NCBI RefSeq assembly: GCF_001439805.1
Contig: NZ_JYLK01000007.1
Span: 186,001-250,000, forward strand
Reading direction: 5' to 3'
Source of the DNA: Pseudomonas trivialis
Lineage (GTDB): Bacteria; Pseudomonadota; Gammaproteobacteria; Pseudomonadales; Pseudomonadaceae
DNA length: 64,000 bases
Part shown: positions 18,965-29,136 of the stretch, piece after piece
How the letters are laid out: every line of letters starts with the position of its first letter
How positions within the stretch are numbered: the stretch's first letter is position 1
The notes under the pieces: generated by a model
Told to the model about the DNA's origin: nothing
The model's input: only the letters and a program-made list of their open reading frames with translations
Databases searched by the model: none
Made by a program: the position numbers and the translations under genes

Positions 18965-21900
18965 GAAAGCGGATGCCCAGCCGTATAAAGGATTATTTGG
19001 TTATATTAATTGCCGGCGTATGCTTCAGCACGACTGCGCCCGCCGATCATCAAGCCGGTCCGGAACACTTCACCTTACTGAGCCGTGCGGGTGCCGTTCA
19101 ACTGGAGTCTCGACTGGACAAGACTCAGCGTCAGTGGTTGCAGAACAAACGCGAACTGGTGCTGGGGACTGCTGCGCCCGATTACCCGCCGTTCGACCTC
19201 ACCTCCAGCGGTCACGACTACGAGGGGTTGACCGCCGATTACGCGGGGCTGCTGGCCAATGCCCTGAACCTGCCCATCACCGTGTTGCGCTATCCCACAC
19301 GCGACGCTGCAATCGCCGCCCTTGAATCGGGTGACATAGACCTGCTGGGCTCCTCCAACGGTTTTGAGGCCGCCAACCCGAACCTTATCCTGTCGCAGCC
19401 GTACGCGGTGGATCAACCCGTGCTGGTGACCCGCGAGGAAGAAACCCGCAGCCTGAACGATAACCTCGCCGGACTGCGCTTGAGCCTGGTGTATCACTAC
19501 CTGCCGCTGGAGGAAGTGGAAAAACTGTACCCGCAAGCGCACATCAGCACTTATCCCTCTTACCAGAACGCATTGAACGCGGTAGCGTTCGACCAGGCCG
19601 ACGTGTTCCTGGGTGACACCATCTCCACCCATTACATGATCAACAAGGGCTACCTGAAAAACGTGCGCATGGCCAATTTCGGCAAGCATGAAGCCTACGG
19701 GTTCAGCTTTGCGTTACGCCAGGACCAGCGCATTCTGCTGTCCCTTGTCGATTCGGTGCTGGCCGCGGTCCCCATCAATGAACGAGACAGTATCGCCAAA
19801 CGCTGGAGCGCCGGCAGCGATATCCTGCTGACCGACAAAAAACTGCACCTCACCCCGCGCGAAGAGCGTTGGCTGCAGGACCATCCGGTGGTCAGCGTGC
19901 TGGTCAATGAAACCTTCGCACCGCTGACGTTTTTTGACGCCGACGGCAACTTCCGCGGCATCACCGCCGATTTGCTGGAGCTGATCCGGCTGCGCACCGG
20001 CCTGCGCTTCGAGATTCGGCGCTCACGTGAAGTCAGCTCGATGATCGAGGAGGTCAGCGCCGGGAAAGCCGACATCATCGGAGCGATTATTCCCAGCGAC
20101 GAACGGGAGGACCAACTGAACTTCAGTCGTCCCTATCTGGAAAACTCTTATGTGTTGTTGACCCGCAAGGAGCAGAAAGCGCCCTTGAACCTGGAACAGA
20201 TGGCCGGTAAACGCCTGGCGATCACCCAAGGCAACCCGCTGGTAAACATGCTCGCCAGGGACTTCCCGCAGGTTCAACTGGTGGAGGCCGGCGATACCTT
20301 CAAGGCCTCTGAACTGCTGGCCCAGGGGCAGGTGGATGGCGCGGTTAATTCGCTGGTGATCGCCAATTACCTGCTGTCTTCCCAGGCGTTCCAGGACAAG
20401 CTGCAGATCAGCACCAGCATCGGCACCCTCCCAGCCACCTTTGCCCTGGCCACCTCGCGCGAGGCCACCGAGCTGAGTTCAATCCTCGACAAGGCGTTGC
20501 TCAGCATTGCGCCGGATGAACTGGGCATCATCAACAGTCGCTGGCGCGGCTACTCCGCGGCCTCCGACAGCTACTGGCGCAACTATCACCGCCTGATCAC
20601 GCAGATCATCATCGGCGCCGGGCTGCTGCTGCTGACTTCACTGACCTGGAACGCCTACATGCGCCGCCAGATCACCCAGCGAAAACTCGCTGAGCGAGCG
20701 CTTAACGACCAGTTCGAATTCATGCGCGCACTGGTCAACGAAACCCCGCATCCAATCTATGTGCGCGACCGCAAGGGCTTGCTGCAAACCTGTAACGACA
20801 GCTACCTGCAAGCGTTCGGCGTCAAGCGTGAAGACGTGATCGGCAAAAGCGTAATCCAGATGAACATGGCCATCGAGGCGGAGGCCGCGCAATATCACGC
20901 CGATTACCAGCGGGTGGTGGCGCAGGGCAACCCGCTGATTCTGGATCGCACCCTGCATATTCAGGGCAAAAAAATGACGATCTATCACTGGATTCTTCCC
21001 TATCGAGACTCGGTCGGGGAGGTCCAGGGCATCATTGGTGGCTGGATTGATATCAGCGATCGTCGCCAACTGTTCGACGAGCTGCGCGCAGCCAAGGAGC
21101 GCGCCGACGAAGCGAATCGGGCAAAAAGCACCTTCCTCGCGACCATGAGCCATGAAATTCGAACGCCGATGAATGCGGTGATCGGCATGCTCGAACTGAC
21201 ACTCAAACGCGCAGACCAGGGCCATCTTGATCGCCCGGCCATTGAGGTGGCCTACAACTCGGCCAAGGACCTATTGGAGTTGATCGGCGATATCCTCGAC
21301 ATTGCGCGCATCGAGTCCGGCCGTTTGAGCCTGGCACCGGAGCGGGTGAACCTGCGGGACGTGATTGAATCGGTGGTGCGCGTATTCGACGGCCTGGCGC
21401 GGCAGAAAACCCTCAGCCTGCTGCTGGAGTTCAAGCCGGAGCTGGACACCACCGAGGTGCTGATCGACCCGCTGCGCTTCAAACAGGTGCTGTCGAACCT
21501 GGTCAGCAATGCCATCAAGTTCACCGAACACGGGCAGGTGAAGATCAAGGTGGACGTGCAACCCACCGACCAGCCGCAGCAGGTCGAGATGAAACTGGTG
21601 GTGGAAGACACCGGCATCGGCATCAGCCGGGACGACCAGATGCGCCTGTTCGAACCCTTCGCCCAGGCCGACAATTCCGGACACCTGGCCAGGAGCGGCG
21701 CAGGGCTGGGGCTGGTGATATGCCGCAGCCTGTGCGCCATGATGGGTGGGCAGCTGAGTCTGAGCAGTGTGCCGATGGTCGGCACTCAGGTGCATGTCCA
21801 TTTGAAAATGCCCAGCCTGCAGCCGGTCGAGCACGTGGACGAGCAAAAACCGACCGATCCCGCCCCTTCCCCGGTGCTCAACGTGCTGGTGGTGGATGAC

Positions 21901-22611
21901 CATCCTGCCAACCGCCTGCTGATGTGCCAGCAACTGGGTTACCTGGGCCATCAGTTCACCGCCGCCCCACACGGTGCGGCCGGGTTCCAGGCGTGGCGTC
22001 AGGAACGTTTCGACCTGGTTATCGCGGACTGCAACATGCCCATCATGAACGGCTACGAGCTGAGCCGCTCGATCCGTGAGTATGAACAACGCGAACAACT
22101 GCCCCCCTGCGTGGTGCTGGGCTTTACCGCCAACGCCCAGCCGGAGGAAAAACTGCGCTGCAAGGAGGCCGGCATGGACGACTGCCTGTTCAAACCGATC
22201 AGCCTCACGGTACTGGAGCGACAACTGGCGCAGGTGGAGCGGCAATCCTTCGGCGCACCACTGGAGCTCGCCAGCCTCGACCACTTGACGGGAGGAGACG
22301 CCCAATTAAGCCGCCGCCTGCTGGAAGAGTTATTGAGCAGCAGCCGTGATGACCGTCAGGAACTGATGATCCTCATGTCGCGGCCCGCGCGCCTTCAGGA
22401 ATTCATCGAGCAGGCGCATAAAATCAAGGGCGCCGCGCGTATCGTCCAGGCCGACACCCTGGCCGCGCAGTGCGAAGCAGTGGAGCAAGCCTGTGCCAGG
22501 GAAGATGATTGGCCTGTAATCGAAGCGGCCATCAAATCCCTGGAAAAAGGCATGCTCGAGCTGGAAAGGACGCTGCACATACAACTCAACAGCCTGAAGG
22601 CGCAAGGCTGA
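18961..22611 (+). CDS. BvgS-type unorthodox sensor kinase, RocS2-like
   Basis: Order in the 1216-residue protein: N-terminal signal/anchor; two periplasmic solute-binding (SBP3) domains at about 45-285 and 295-540; membrane helix about 545-565; PAS domain about 590-700; HisKA with phospho-His 731 (ATMSHEIRTPMN); HATPase about 835-955; REC with Asp 1023 (IADCNMPIMNG); HPt with His 1153 (QAHKIKGAAR). All phosphorelay residues are present, so a full His-Asp-His-Asp relay to the upstream regulator is expected. Start is GTG at 18961 (overlapping GTGA); ATG 18973 is an alternative. Confidence 0.9.
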   Translation: MRKRMPSRIKDYLVILIAGVCFSTTAPADHQAGPEHFTLLSRAGAVQLESRLDKTQRQWLQNKRELVLGTAAPDYPPFDLTSSGHDYEGLTADYAGLLANALNLPITVLRYPTRDAAIAALESGDIDLLGSSNGFEAANPNLILSQPYAVDQPVLVTREEETRSLNDNLAGLRLSLVYHYLPLEEVEKLYPQAHISTYPSYQNALNAVAFDQADVFLGDTISTHYMINKGYLKNVRMANFGKHEAYGFSFALRQDQRILLSLVDSVLAAVPINERDSIAKRWSAGSDILLTDKKLHLTPREERWLQDHPVVSVLVNETFAPLTFFDADGNFRGITADLLELIRLRTGLRFEIRRSREVSSMIEEVSAGKADIIGAIIPSDEREDQLNFSRPYLENSYVLLTRKEQKAPLNLEQMAGKRLAITQGNPLVNMLARDFPQVQLVEAGDTFKASELLAQGQVDGAVNSLVIANYLLSSQAFQDKLQISTSIGTLPATFALATSREATELSSILDKALLSIAPDELGIINSRWRGYSAASDSYWRNYHRLITQIIIGAGLLLLTSLTWNAYMRRQITQRKLAERALNDQFEFMRALVNETPHPIYVRDRKGLLQTCNDSYLQAFGVKREDVIGKSVIQMNMAIEAEAAQYHADYQRVVAQGNPLILDRTLHIQGKKMTIYHWILPYRDSVGEVQGIIGGWIDISDRRQLFDELRAAKERADEANRAKSTFLATMSHEIRTPMNAVIGMLELTLKRADQGHLDRPAIEVAYNSAKDLLELIGDILDIARIESGRLSLAPERVNLRDVIESVVRVFDGLARQKTLSLLLEFKPELDTTEVLIDPLRFKQVLSNLVSNAIKFTEHGQVKIKVDVQPTDQPQQVEMKLVVEDTGIGISRDDQMRLFEPFAQADNSGHLARSGAGLGLVICRSLCAMMGGQLSLSSVPMVGTQVHVHLKMPSLQPVEHVDEQKPTDPAPSPVLNVLVVDDHPANRLLMCQQLGYLGHQFTAAPHGAAGFQAWRQERFDLVIADCNMPIMNGYELSRSIREYEQREQLPPCVVLGFTANAQPEEKLRCKEAGMDDCLFKPISLTVLERQLAQVERQSFGAPLELASLDHLTGGDAQLSRRLLEELLSSSRDDRQELMILMSRPARLQEFIEQAHKIKGAARIVQADTLAAQCEAVEQACAREDDWPVIEAAIKSLEKGMLELERTLHIQLNSLKAQG

Positions 22612-23094
22612 TCAGCAATCCGTCAACCGCAGAAAAATCGCCGCCAGTTGTTCGATGCCCGCCTGGTCCTGTTCGGTAAAACGGGCCAGCGACGGGCTGT
22701 CGAGGTCGAGTACGCCAATCAACTGGCCATTCTTGACCAGCGGCACCACCAGTTCACTGTTCGAGGCGCTGTCACAGGCGATATGCCCGGCAAACGCATG
22801 CACATCTTCCACCCGCTGGGTTTGTCGCGATGCCGCCGCCGCACCGCATACACCGCGACCAAACGGAATACGCACACAGGCGATCTGGCCCTGGAACGGG
22901 CCAAGTACCAGCTCGTCATTACGATTGAGGTAGAAACCGGCCCAGTTAAGGTCGTCCAACTGGTTGAACAGAAACGCGGAGAACTGTGCGCTGTTGGCGA
23001 TGAAGTCACGCTCATCCGCCAGCAGCGACGCCAACTGCGCACATAACATGGCGTAGCCGTCCAGGCCGGAGCCTGCGTGTTGCAAATCGATCAT
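22612..23094 (-). CDS. Free methionine-(R)-sulfoxide reductase, GAF-domain (fRMsr)
   Basis: fRMsr enzymes reduce free Met-R-sulfoxide using a GAF domain rather than the MsrB fold. The 160-residue protein keeps the three expected cysteines: IACVRIPFGRGVCG (first two, ten residues apart) and HIACDSASNSE (third). The ATG at 23094 overlaps the stop of the upstream ATPase gene. A longer frame starts at 23127 but would run into that gene. gpx and msrB lie 4 kb away. Confidence 0.9.
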   Translation of the reverse strand: MIDLQHAGSGLDGYAMLCAQLASLLADERDFIANSAQFSAFLFNQLDDLNWAGFYLNRNDELVLGPFQGQIACVRIPFGRGVCGAAAASRQTQRVEDVHAFAGHIACDSASNSELVVPLVKNGQLIGVLDLDSPSLARFTEQDQAGIEQLAAIFLRLTDC

Positions 23095-23981
23095 GGTTGA
23101 CGCTCCAGCAATTTGAGACCCACCCAATAGCGGGCGAATTGATACGCACAGCGGCCGTTACGATTGCCGCGTCCGGTGGCCCAGCGCACGGCGAGGATGT
23201 CGAGGGCTTCATCGCGCTGCCACTGCAGCCCTGCCCTGCTTGCCAGCTCGCCGATCCAGTGTTCGACCACATCGAGGAAATGTTCCTGGCTAAACGGATA
23301 GAACGACAGCCACAGGCCAAATCGGTCGGACAGGGCAATCTTGTCTTCCACCGCTTCACTGGGGTGCAGTTCGCCGTCCACGCGCTTCCAGTTGTCATTG
23401 TCGCTCTGGTGTTCCGGGACCAGGTGACGGCGGTTAGAGGTGGCATACAACAGCACGTTATCCGGCGCCTGCTCCAGGGAGCCATCGAGCACACTCTTGA
23501 GGATGCGATAGTCGCCCTCACCGGCCTCAAACGAAAGGTCATCGCAGAACAGGATGAAACGCTGCGGCAGCTTGAGCAACTGCTCGACCACACGCGGCAG
23601 ATCGGCCAGGTGGTCACGCTCGATCTCGATCAGACGCAAGCCGGCCTTGGCGTGGTGGGCCAGCAAGGCGCGCACCATGGAGGATTTGCCGGTGCCCCGC
23701 GAGCCCCACAGCAATGCATGGTTGGCTGGCAGGCCGTCAAGGAACTGCTGAGTGTTGCGTGCCAGTTGCTCGCGCTGTTTGTCTACGCCGATCAGGTCGG
23801 ACAGGCGCATGTCGAGGCTGACGTCCAGCGGCAGCAGGAAGCCGCTACGGCCTTCGCGCTGCCATCGAGCGGCCAGGCACTGGTGCCAGTCGATGACTTG
23901 GCGTGGCGCGGGTAACAAGGGTTCCAGCCGCGCGAGTACCGCGTCGGCACGCTCAAGAAAAGCGTTCAATCGAGAGTCCAC
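23091..23981 (-). CDS. DUF815-family AAA+ ATP-binding protein
   Basis: The 296-residue protein has Walker A GSRGTGKSS and a Walker B-like FILFCDDLSFE with a sensor motif LLYATSNRRHL, typical of the DUF815 ATPase family. GTG at 23981 is chosen because it has a clear RBS (AGAGGA) 6 bases upstream; an in-frame ATG 63 bases earlier lacks one. The cellular role of DUF815 proteins is unknown. It is translationally coupled to the fRMsr gene. Confidence 0.85.
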   Translation of the reverse strand: MDSRLNAFLERADAVLARLEPLLPAPRQVIDWHQCLAARWQREGRSGFLLPLDVSLDMRLSDLIGVDKQREQLARNTQQFLDGLPANHALLWGSRGTGKSSMVRALLAHHAKAGLRLIEIERDHLADLPRVVEQLLKLPQRFILFCDDLSFEAGEGDYRILKSVLDGSLEQAPDNVLLYATSNRRHLVPEHQSDNDNWKRVDGELHPSEAVEDKIALSDRFGLWLSFYPFSQEHFLDVVEHWIGELASRAGLQWQRDEALDILAVRWATGRGNRNGRCAYQFARYWVGLKLLERQP

Positions 23982-24136
23982 GTCTGTTCCTCTGGCAAGT
24001 TCCTGCAAAAGATGGCGTATTGGCAGCCATGCTGCTGGCCGCAACAGGCTGCACCTGTAAAAATAAACGATTCGTGCCGGGCAAGCCTTGGCCTTTGGAT
24101 GTTCAGCTATGCTTGCCGGGCGAAAGGAAACGTGAA

Positions 24137-26461
24137 GTGGTTCAACACTCGATGGATATCAGGTTCGCCCAACGCTTGTCTTTTAAACAAGCCAAACTGA
24201 CTGTGCTGGTAGGTTTCATCCTGGGAACCTTGCTCAGCCTTGGGCAAATTGGCATTGATTATGCCAGCGAAGACGCATCCATCAACCGTGAAATTCGCTC
24301 GCTGATCGAAATCAGCCATAACCCTGCGTCACGCATCGCCTACAACATCGACGCTGAACTGGCCAAGGAACTGACCCTGGGCCTGCTGCATTCTCCCGCC
24401 ATCATTCGTGCGCAAGTGGTCGACAACAACGGCGTCATACTGGCCGACGTCAATCGGCCGCGCAGCGAAGGCACGTATCGGCCCATCAGTGATTTCCTGT
24501 TTGGTGCCAATCGTCAATTCGAAGACCGCCTGTTCCTCAACCACATGCCTGACGAGGCACTTGGCGTGCTGTACCTGGACGTTGACACTTATGCCTTCGG
24601 CAGCCGCTTCCTGCGCCGCGCCGAGATCACCCTGCTCAACGGGTTCGTGCGCAGCCTCTTGCTGACTGGAATCCTGCTGGGCCTGTTCTATGTGATGCTG
24701 ACGCAGCCGCTGGTGCGCATCATCCGCGAACTGAGCGACCGCAAACAGGCGCGCCTGGACTGCCCGCCAGGGCATGAACAGGACGAGATTGGCGTGCTGG
24801 TCAACGTGGCGAACCAACAATTTGACAACATGCAGACCGAAATCCAGCAGCGCCGCCACGCCGAGGACCGCCTCACCGAATACCTGGGGCAACTGGAAGA
24901 TATCGTTTCGGCACGTACCCTGGAGCTCAAGGCCAGCAACCAGCGCCTGAGCCAATCCAACGATGAGCTGGAAGCGGCAAAGATGAACGCCCTGGGCATG
25001 GCCCAGGCGCGAGCGGCGTTCCTGGCCAACATGAGTCACGAAATCCGCACGCCACTCAATGGCTTGCTCGGCATGATCGCGCTGTCCCTGGACAGCCCGC
25101 TGAACGCCGAACAGCGCCAGCAACTGTCGATCGCTCACGACTCCGGTAAGGTGCTGGTGGACTTGCTCAACGATATTCTCGACCTCTCCAAGTTCGACGC
25201 GGGCCAGCTGGAACTGGAGCGCATCCCGTTCGACCTCGGCTCAATGGTGGAGGACACCGCCAACCTGCTGTCGCAGAACGCGGCGCCGAGTGTCGAGCTG
25301 ACCTGCCTGATCGACCCGCATTTTCCGGCCCAGGTGCTCGGTGATCCGACGCGGGTACGGCAGATCGTCAGCAACCTGCTCTCCAACGCATTGAAGTTCA
25401 CGCGTTTCGGCCGTGTGGACGTGCGTCTCAGCGCCCAGGGCGACCAGGTAAAAATCGAGGTCTGCGACACTGGCATCGGCATCGCTCAGGACGCGCAGGT
25501 CAAGATCTTCCAGCCCTTCACCCAGGCCGGCGCCGGCATCACCCGCCAGTTTGGCGGTACCGGACTGGGCCTGGCGCTCACCCATAACCTGTGCGAAGCC
25601 ATGCTCGGCCGGCTGAGTATCAGTTCCGAAGTAGGCTTTGGCAGCCAGTTCTGCGCCGAGCTGCCATTGCCCACCCATCTGCCCGCCAGCAGACAAGCAC
25701 CACTCAAAGGTGAAGTGCTGGTGATCACCCATGCCGGCAGCGGGCTGACAGAGCTGCTCACGTCGCTGCTGCCGCACTGGGGACTGAGCACGCGCTGTTT
25801 GACGATGGATGACGACATGACCGGGCAAACGCCCGACCTGTTGATCACCGACTGCCCGGAATGCCTCTTCCGCATCCGCCCGGGCATTACCGCGCCGATC
25901 CTTGTGGTCACCGCCTACGGCAATTTCATGCCCAGTGAAGAGGTCGCCGCGTTCGCGCCCTTGCAGCAACAGGCGCGCCCCTTGAGCCGCAATGCGTTGT
26001 ACCAGATCCTGCAACGCAACCTGCGCAGCGACACGCAGTTGGCGCTCGATACCGTGCACCGGGAAACCGCGCAGACGGCACACAGGGCGCGCATCCTGCT
26101 GGTGGAGGACAACCCGGTCAATCAATTGGTGGCCAAGGGCATGCTCGCCAAGCTGGGGTGTGAAGTGATCGTCGCGGCCCATGGCGGCGAGGCGCTGAGG
26201 TTCCTCGAGGAACAGCGTTTTGACATGGTATTGATGGACTGCAACATGCCGGTGATGGACGGCTACGAAGCCAGCCGCCAGATCCGCCGCAGTGGCCGCT
26301 GGCCGGACCTGCCGATTGTCGCTTTAACGGCCAATGCGCTGTCCGAAGAGCGCGAGCGCTGCCGAGCGGCGGGGATGGACGATTACCTGGCCAAACCGTT
26401 CCGCCGCGAGGAACTCAATGCGCTGCTGGACCTGTGGGTGCCTGAGACAGCGGCACGCTGA
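24137..26461 (+). CDS. Hybrid sensor histidine kinase/response regulator
   Basis: The 774-residue protein begins at GTG 24137, which has AGGA 8 bases upstream; ATG 24152 is an alternative. It has a membrane helix near 14-38, a periplasmic sensor region, and a second helix near 170-192 followed by a HAMP-like segment and coiled coil. HisKA carries His 301 (ANMSHEIRTPLNG), followed by HATPase. A degenerate receiver-like segment (about 525-620) comes next, and then a canonical REC with Asp 701 (VLMDCNMPVMDG). No HPt is present, so it needs an external phosphotransfer protein. The stimulus is unknown. Confidence 0.9.
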   Translation: MVQHSMDIRFAQRLSFKQAKLTVLVGFILGTLLSLGQIGIDYASEDASINREIRSLIEISHNPASRIAYNIDAELAKELTLGLLHSPAIIRAQVVDNNGVILADVNRPRSEGTYRPISDFLFGANRQFEDRLFLNHMPDEALGVLYLDVDTYAFGSRFLRRAEITLLNGFVRSLLLTGILLGLFYVMLTQPLVRIIRELSDRKQARLDCPPGHEQDEIGVLVNVANQQFDNMQTEIQQRRHAEDRLTEYLGQLEDIVSARTLELKASNQRLSQSNDELEAAKMNALGMAQARAAFLANMSHEIRTPLNGLLGMIALSLDSPLNAEQRQQLSIAHDSGKVLVDLLNDILDLSKFDAGQLELERIPFDLGSMVEDTANLLSQNAAPSVELTCLIDPHFPAQVLGDPTRVRQIVSNLLSNALKFTRFGRVDVRLSAQGDQVKIEVCDTGIGIAQDAQVKIFQPFTQAGAGITRQFGGTGLGLALTHNLCEAMLGRLSISSEVGFGSQFCAELPLPTHLPASRQAPLKGEVLVITHAGSGLTELLTSLLPHWGLSTRCLTMDDDMTGQTPDLLITDCPECLFRIRPGITAPILVVTAYGNFMPSEEVAAFAPLQQQARPLSRNALYQILQRNLRSDTQLALDTVHRETAQTAHRARILLVEDNPVNQLVAKGMLAKLGCEVIVAAHGGEALRFLEEQRFDMVLMDCNMPVMDGYEASRQIRRSGRWPDLPIVALTANALSEERERCRAAGMDDYLAKPFRREELNALLDLWVPETAAR

Positions 26462-26491
26462 GTTACGCAAGGCAAACGCACATCACATCGC

Positions 26492-26977
26492 TCATTTGAG
26501 CAGGGCTTCAATCTCCCGGGTCAGGTCCTGTGGCTTGGTGGTTGGACCAAACCGCTTGACCTGCTGGCCATCGCGGCCGATCAGGAACTTGGTGAAATTC
26601 CACTTGATGCCCTTGGAGCCCAACAGGCCGGGCGCCTGTTTTTTCAACTGCACGAACAAGGGATGGGCACCGCTGCCGTTGACGTCGACTTTCTTGAACA
26701 ACGGGAAGCTGACGCCGAAGTTCAGCTCGCAGAACGCTGAAATCGCCCCCTCATCGCCCGGCTCCTGCTTGCCGAACTGATTGCACGGAAACCCCAGCAC
26801 CACCAGCCCCTGATCCCTGTACTGCTGCCAGAGTTGTTCAAGGCCCTTGTATTGCGGGGTGAAGCCGCATTTGCTGGCGGTGTTGACCACCAGGATGGCC
26901 TTGCCGGCGAAATCGGCCAGGGTCTTCTGCTCACCTTTGATGGTGGTGCAGGGGATGCTCAGCAACGTGTCGGCCAT
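26492..26977 (-). CDS. Glutathione peroxidase family (thioredoxin-dependent type)
   Basis: The 161-residue protein reduces peroxides. The active-site motif is NTASKCGFTPQYKGL with a Cys at about residue 37 where animal enzymes have selenocysteine. GFPCNQFGKQEPG and KWNFTKFLIG, with the conserved Gln and Trp of the catalytic tetrad, are also present. Cys-type bacterial enzymes usually use thioredoxin. It faces away from msrB and may be part of an oxidant-defence cluster. Confidence 0.93.
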   Translation of the reverse strand: MADTLLSIPCTTIKGEQKTLADFAGKAILVVNTASKCGFTPQYKGLEQLWQQYRDQGLVVLGFPCNQFGKQEPGDEGAISAFCELNFGVSFPLFKKVDVNGSGAHPLFVQLKKQAPGLLGSKGIKWNFTKFLIGRDGQQVKRFGPTTKPQDLTREIEALLK

Positions 26978-27099
26978 GGCAACGTCTCGATCAAGTGAAA
27001 GGGCTTGAAAATAGCCAGCCTTCCAATCCTGTGCAACTTACATAGATGGCGCTGATGGCGCGCAATCAGAACGCGGGAAAGGCTTGCCCAGATTGGATC

Positions 27100-27492
27100 T
27101 CAGCGCGGGACAAAATCCAGGCACACCGAGTTGATGCAGTAACGCAGGCCGGTTGGCGGGGGGCCATCAGGGAACACGTGGCCCAGGTGCGCATCGCATT
27201 TGGCACAGGTCACTTCGGTGCGGATCATGCCGTGGCTGACGTCGCGAATCTCGATCATCGCGCTGTCGGCAATCGGCGCGTAAAAGCTGGGCCAGCCGCA
27301 ACCGGAATCGAATTTGGTGGTGGAATCGAACAACGGTTCATTGCAGCAGATGCAGTGATAGACGCCGTCGGCTTTGGTGTCGTTGTACTTGCCGCTGAAC
27401 GGGCGCTCGGTGCCCTTGAGACGGCATACGTTGTATTGCTCCGGATCAAGCATCGCTTTCCATTCGTCAACGGTTTTCTGCAACTTTTCCAT
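27100..27492 (-). CDS. msrB: Peptide-methionine (R)-S-oxide reductase MsrB
   Basis: MsrB repairs Met-R-sulfoxide in proteins. The 130-residue protein (ATG 27492) has two zinc-binding CxxC pairs ([19 protein letters not shown]), the substrate motif GCGWPSF and the catalytic Cys in [11 protein letters not shown]. The longer frame from 27603 adds residues unlike the family. The gene is divergent from alaA. Confidence 0.95.
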   Translation of the reverse strand: MEKLQKTVDEWKAMLDPEQYNVCRLKGTERPFSGKYNDTKADGVYHCICCNEPLFDSTTKFDSGCGWPSFYAPIADSAMIEIRDVSHGMIRTEVTCAKCDAHLGHVFPDGPPPTGLRYCINSVCLDFVPR

Positions 27493-27694
27493 GGGTACAC
27501 CTCGGTCACTGAAAAACCCTGATCTGTGTCTTTTCCACGGATCGGGTGGCACGTATGATTGCGCCTCTTCAAAACGCCAGTCTGGCACCCGCGCCACCGC
27601 CATTCAAACGTATTTACAGGTGCGGACCGCGCAGGATTCACAGTACGGTAGTGTCTTTGCCGTCTGGATCGTTCATTTTCAGGATCACATCGCC

Positions 27695-28906
27695 ATGCAG
27701 GTCAGCAAATCGAACAAGCTCGCCAACGTCTGCTACGACATTCGCGGCCCGGTGCTCAAGCACGCCAAGCGCCTGGAAGAGGAAGGCCATCGCATCCTCA
27801 AGCTGAACATCGGCAACCCGGCGCCCTTTGGTTTCGAAGCGCCGGAAGAAATCCTCCAGGATGTGATCCGCAACCTGCCCACCGCACAGGGCTACAGCGA
27901 CTCGAAAGGCCTGTTCAGCGCGCGCAAGGCGGTGATGCAGTACTACCAGCAAAAGCAGGTTGACGGTGTTGGTATCGAGGACATTTACCTGGGCAACGGG
28001 GTGTCCGAGCTGATCGTGATGTCCATGCAGGCCCTGCTCAACAACGGTGACGAAGTGCTGGTGCCCGCGCCGGATTATCCGCTGTGGACCGCCGCCGTGA
28101 CGCTCGCCGGCGGCCATCCGGTGCATTACCTGTGCGATGAGGGCGCCGACTGGTTCCCCGACCTGGCCGACATCAAGGCCAAGATCACGCCCAATACCAA
28201 AGCCCTGGTGATCATCAACCCGAACAACCCCACCGGCGCGGTGTACTCCAGGGAAGTCCTGCTGGGCATGCTCGAACTGGCGCGCCAGCACAACCTGGTG
28301 GTGTTCTCCGACGAGATCTACGACAAGATCCTCTACGACGACGCCGTGCACATCTGCACTGGTTCTCTGGCGCCGGACCTGCTGTGCCTGACGTTCAACG
28401 GCCTGTCCAAGTCCTATCGGGTAGCGGGCTTCCGCTCCGGCTGGATCGCGATTTCCGGGCCCAAGCACAATGCCCAAAGCTATATTGAAGGCATCGACAT
28501 GCTGGCCAACATGCGCCTGTGCGCCAACGTGCCTAGCCAGCACGCGATCCAGACCGCCCTCGGCGGCTACCAGAGCATCAACGACCTGGTATTGCCCCAG
28601 GGCCGCCTGCTGGAGCAGCGCAACCGTACCTGGGAGCTGCTCAACGACATTCCCGGCGTGAGCTGCGTCAAACCCATGGGCGCGCTGTATGCCTTCCCGC
28701 GCATCGACCCAAAGGTGTGCCCGATCCTCAATGACGAGAAGTTCGTGCTCGACCTGCTGCTGTCGGAAAAACTGCTGGTGGTACAGGGCACTGCGTTCAA
28801 CTGGCCGTGGCCGGATCACTTCCGTGTGGTGACCCTGCCGCGTGTGGATGACCTGGAAATGGCCATTGGTCGTATCGGCAATTTCCTCAAGTCTTATCGC
28901 CAGTAA
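27695..28906 (+). CDS. alaA: Alanine aminotransferase AlaA-like, PLP-dependent
   Basis: This 403-residue class I aminotransferase should convert pyruvate and glutamate to alanine and 2-oxoglutarate. ATG 27695 (MQVSKSNKLANVCYDIRGP) matches the AlaA N-terminus. Visible motifs are IGNPAPFGFE, NPNNPTGAVYS, the PLP lysine in NGLSKSYRVAGFRSGW and a C-terminal FRVVTLP. Length is normal. A hairpin at 28920-28942 follows the stop. Confidence 0.9.
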   Translation: MQVSKSNKLANVCYDIRGPVLKHAKRLEEEGHRILKLNIGNPAPFGFEAPEEILQDVIRNLPTAQGYSDSKGLFSARKAVMQYYQQKQVDGVGIEDIYLGNGVSELIVMSMQALLNNGDEVLVPAPDYPLWTAAVTLAGGHPVHYLCDEGADWFPDLADIKAKITPNTKALVIINPNNPTGAVYSREVLLGMLELARQHNLVVFSDEIYDKILYDDAVHICTGSLAPDLLCLTFNGLSKSYRVAGFRSGWIAISGPKHNAQSYIEGIDMLANMRLCANVPSQHAIQTALGGYQSINDLVLPQGRLLEQRNRTWELLNDIPGVSCVKPMGALYAFPRIDPKVCPILNDEKFVLDLLLSEKLLVVQGTAFNWPWPDHFRVVTLPRVDDLEMAIGRIGNFLKSYRQ

Positions 28907-28919
28907 CGAAAATGACACG

Positions 28920-28942
28920 GTACGGCCCGCTTTTGGCCGTAC
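28920..28942 (+). terminator. Hairpin after alaA
   Basis: GTACGGCC - CGCTTTT - GGCCGTAC is a perfect 8-bp stem 13 bases past the alaA stop. No long T-tract follows, so it may be a weak or factor-assisted terminator. The rest of the 28907-29210 gap holds the htpX promoter and nothing else I can identify. Confidence 0.5.
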
Positions 28943-29136
28943 GGCGATTATCTGGCAACACTTCTCTGCCCTGCCCGGCTTCTCACCTGCCACGCGGCCC
29001 TTGCGCCACCGCAAGGCCCCGTGATTGCTGGGCCGCAAAGTCATCAAGGTCGAGTGCTGAGCGGTTTGTCAGGTGGGAAAATCCCTTCAAGGATTTACAT
29101 AAAAGCTGTAGGACACAGTTTGAAATAGTCGCCCGG

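Noticed and set aside
27638..29047. 469-residue minus-strand open frame
   Set aside because: Antisense to alaA; His/Gln/Val-rich translation without motifs.
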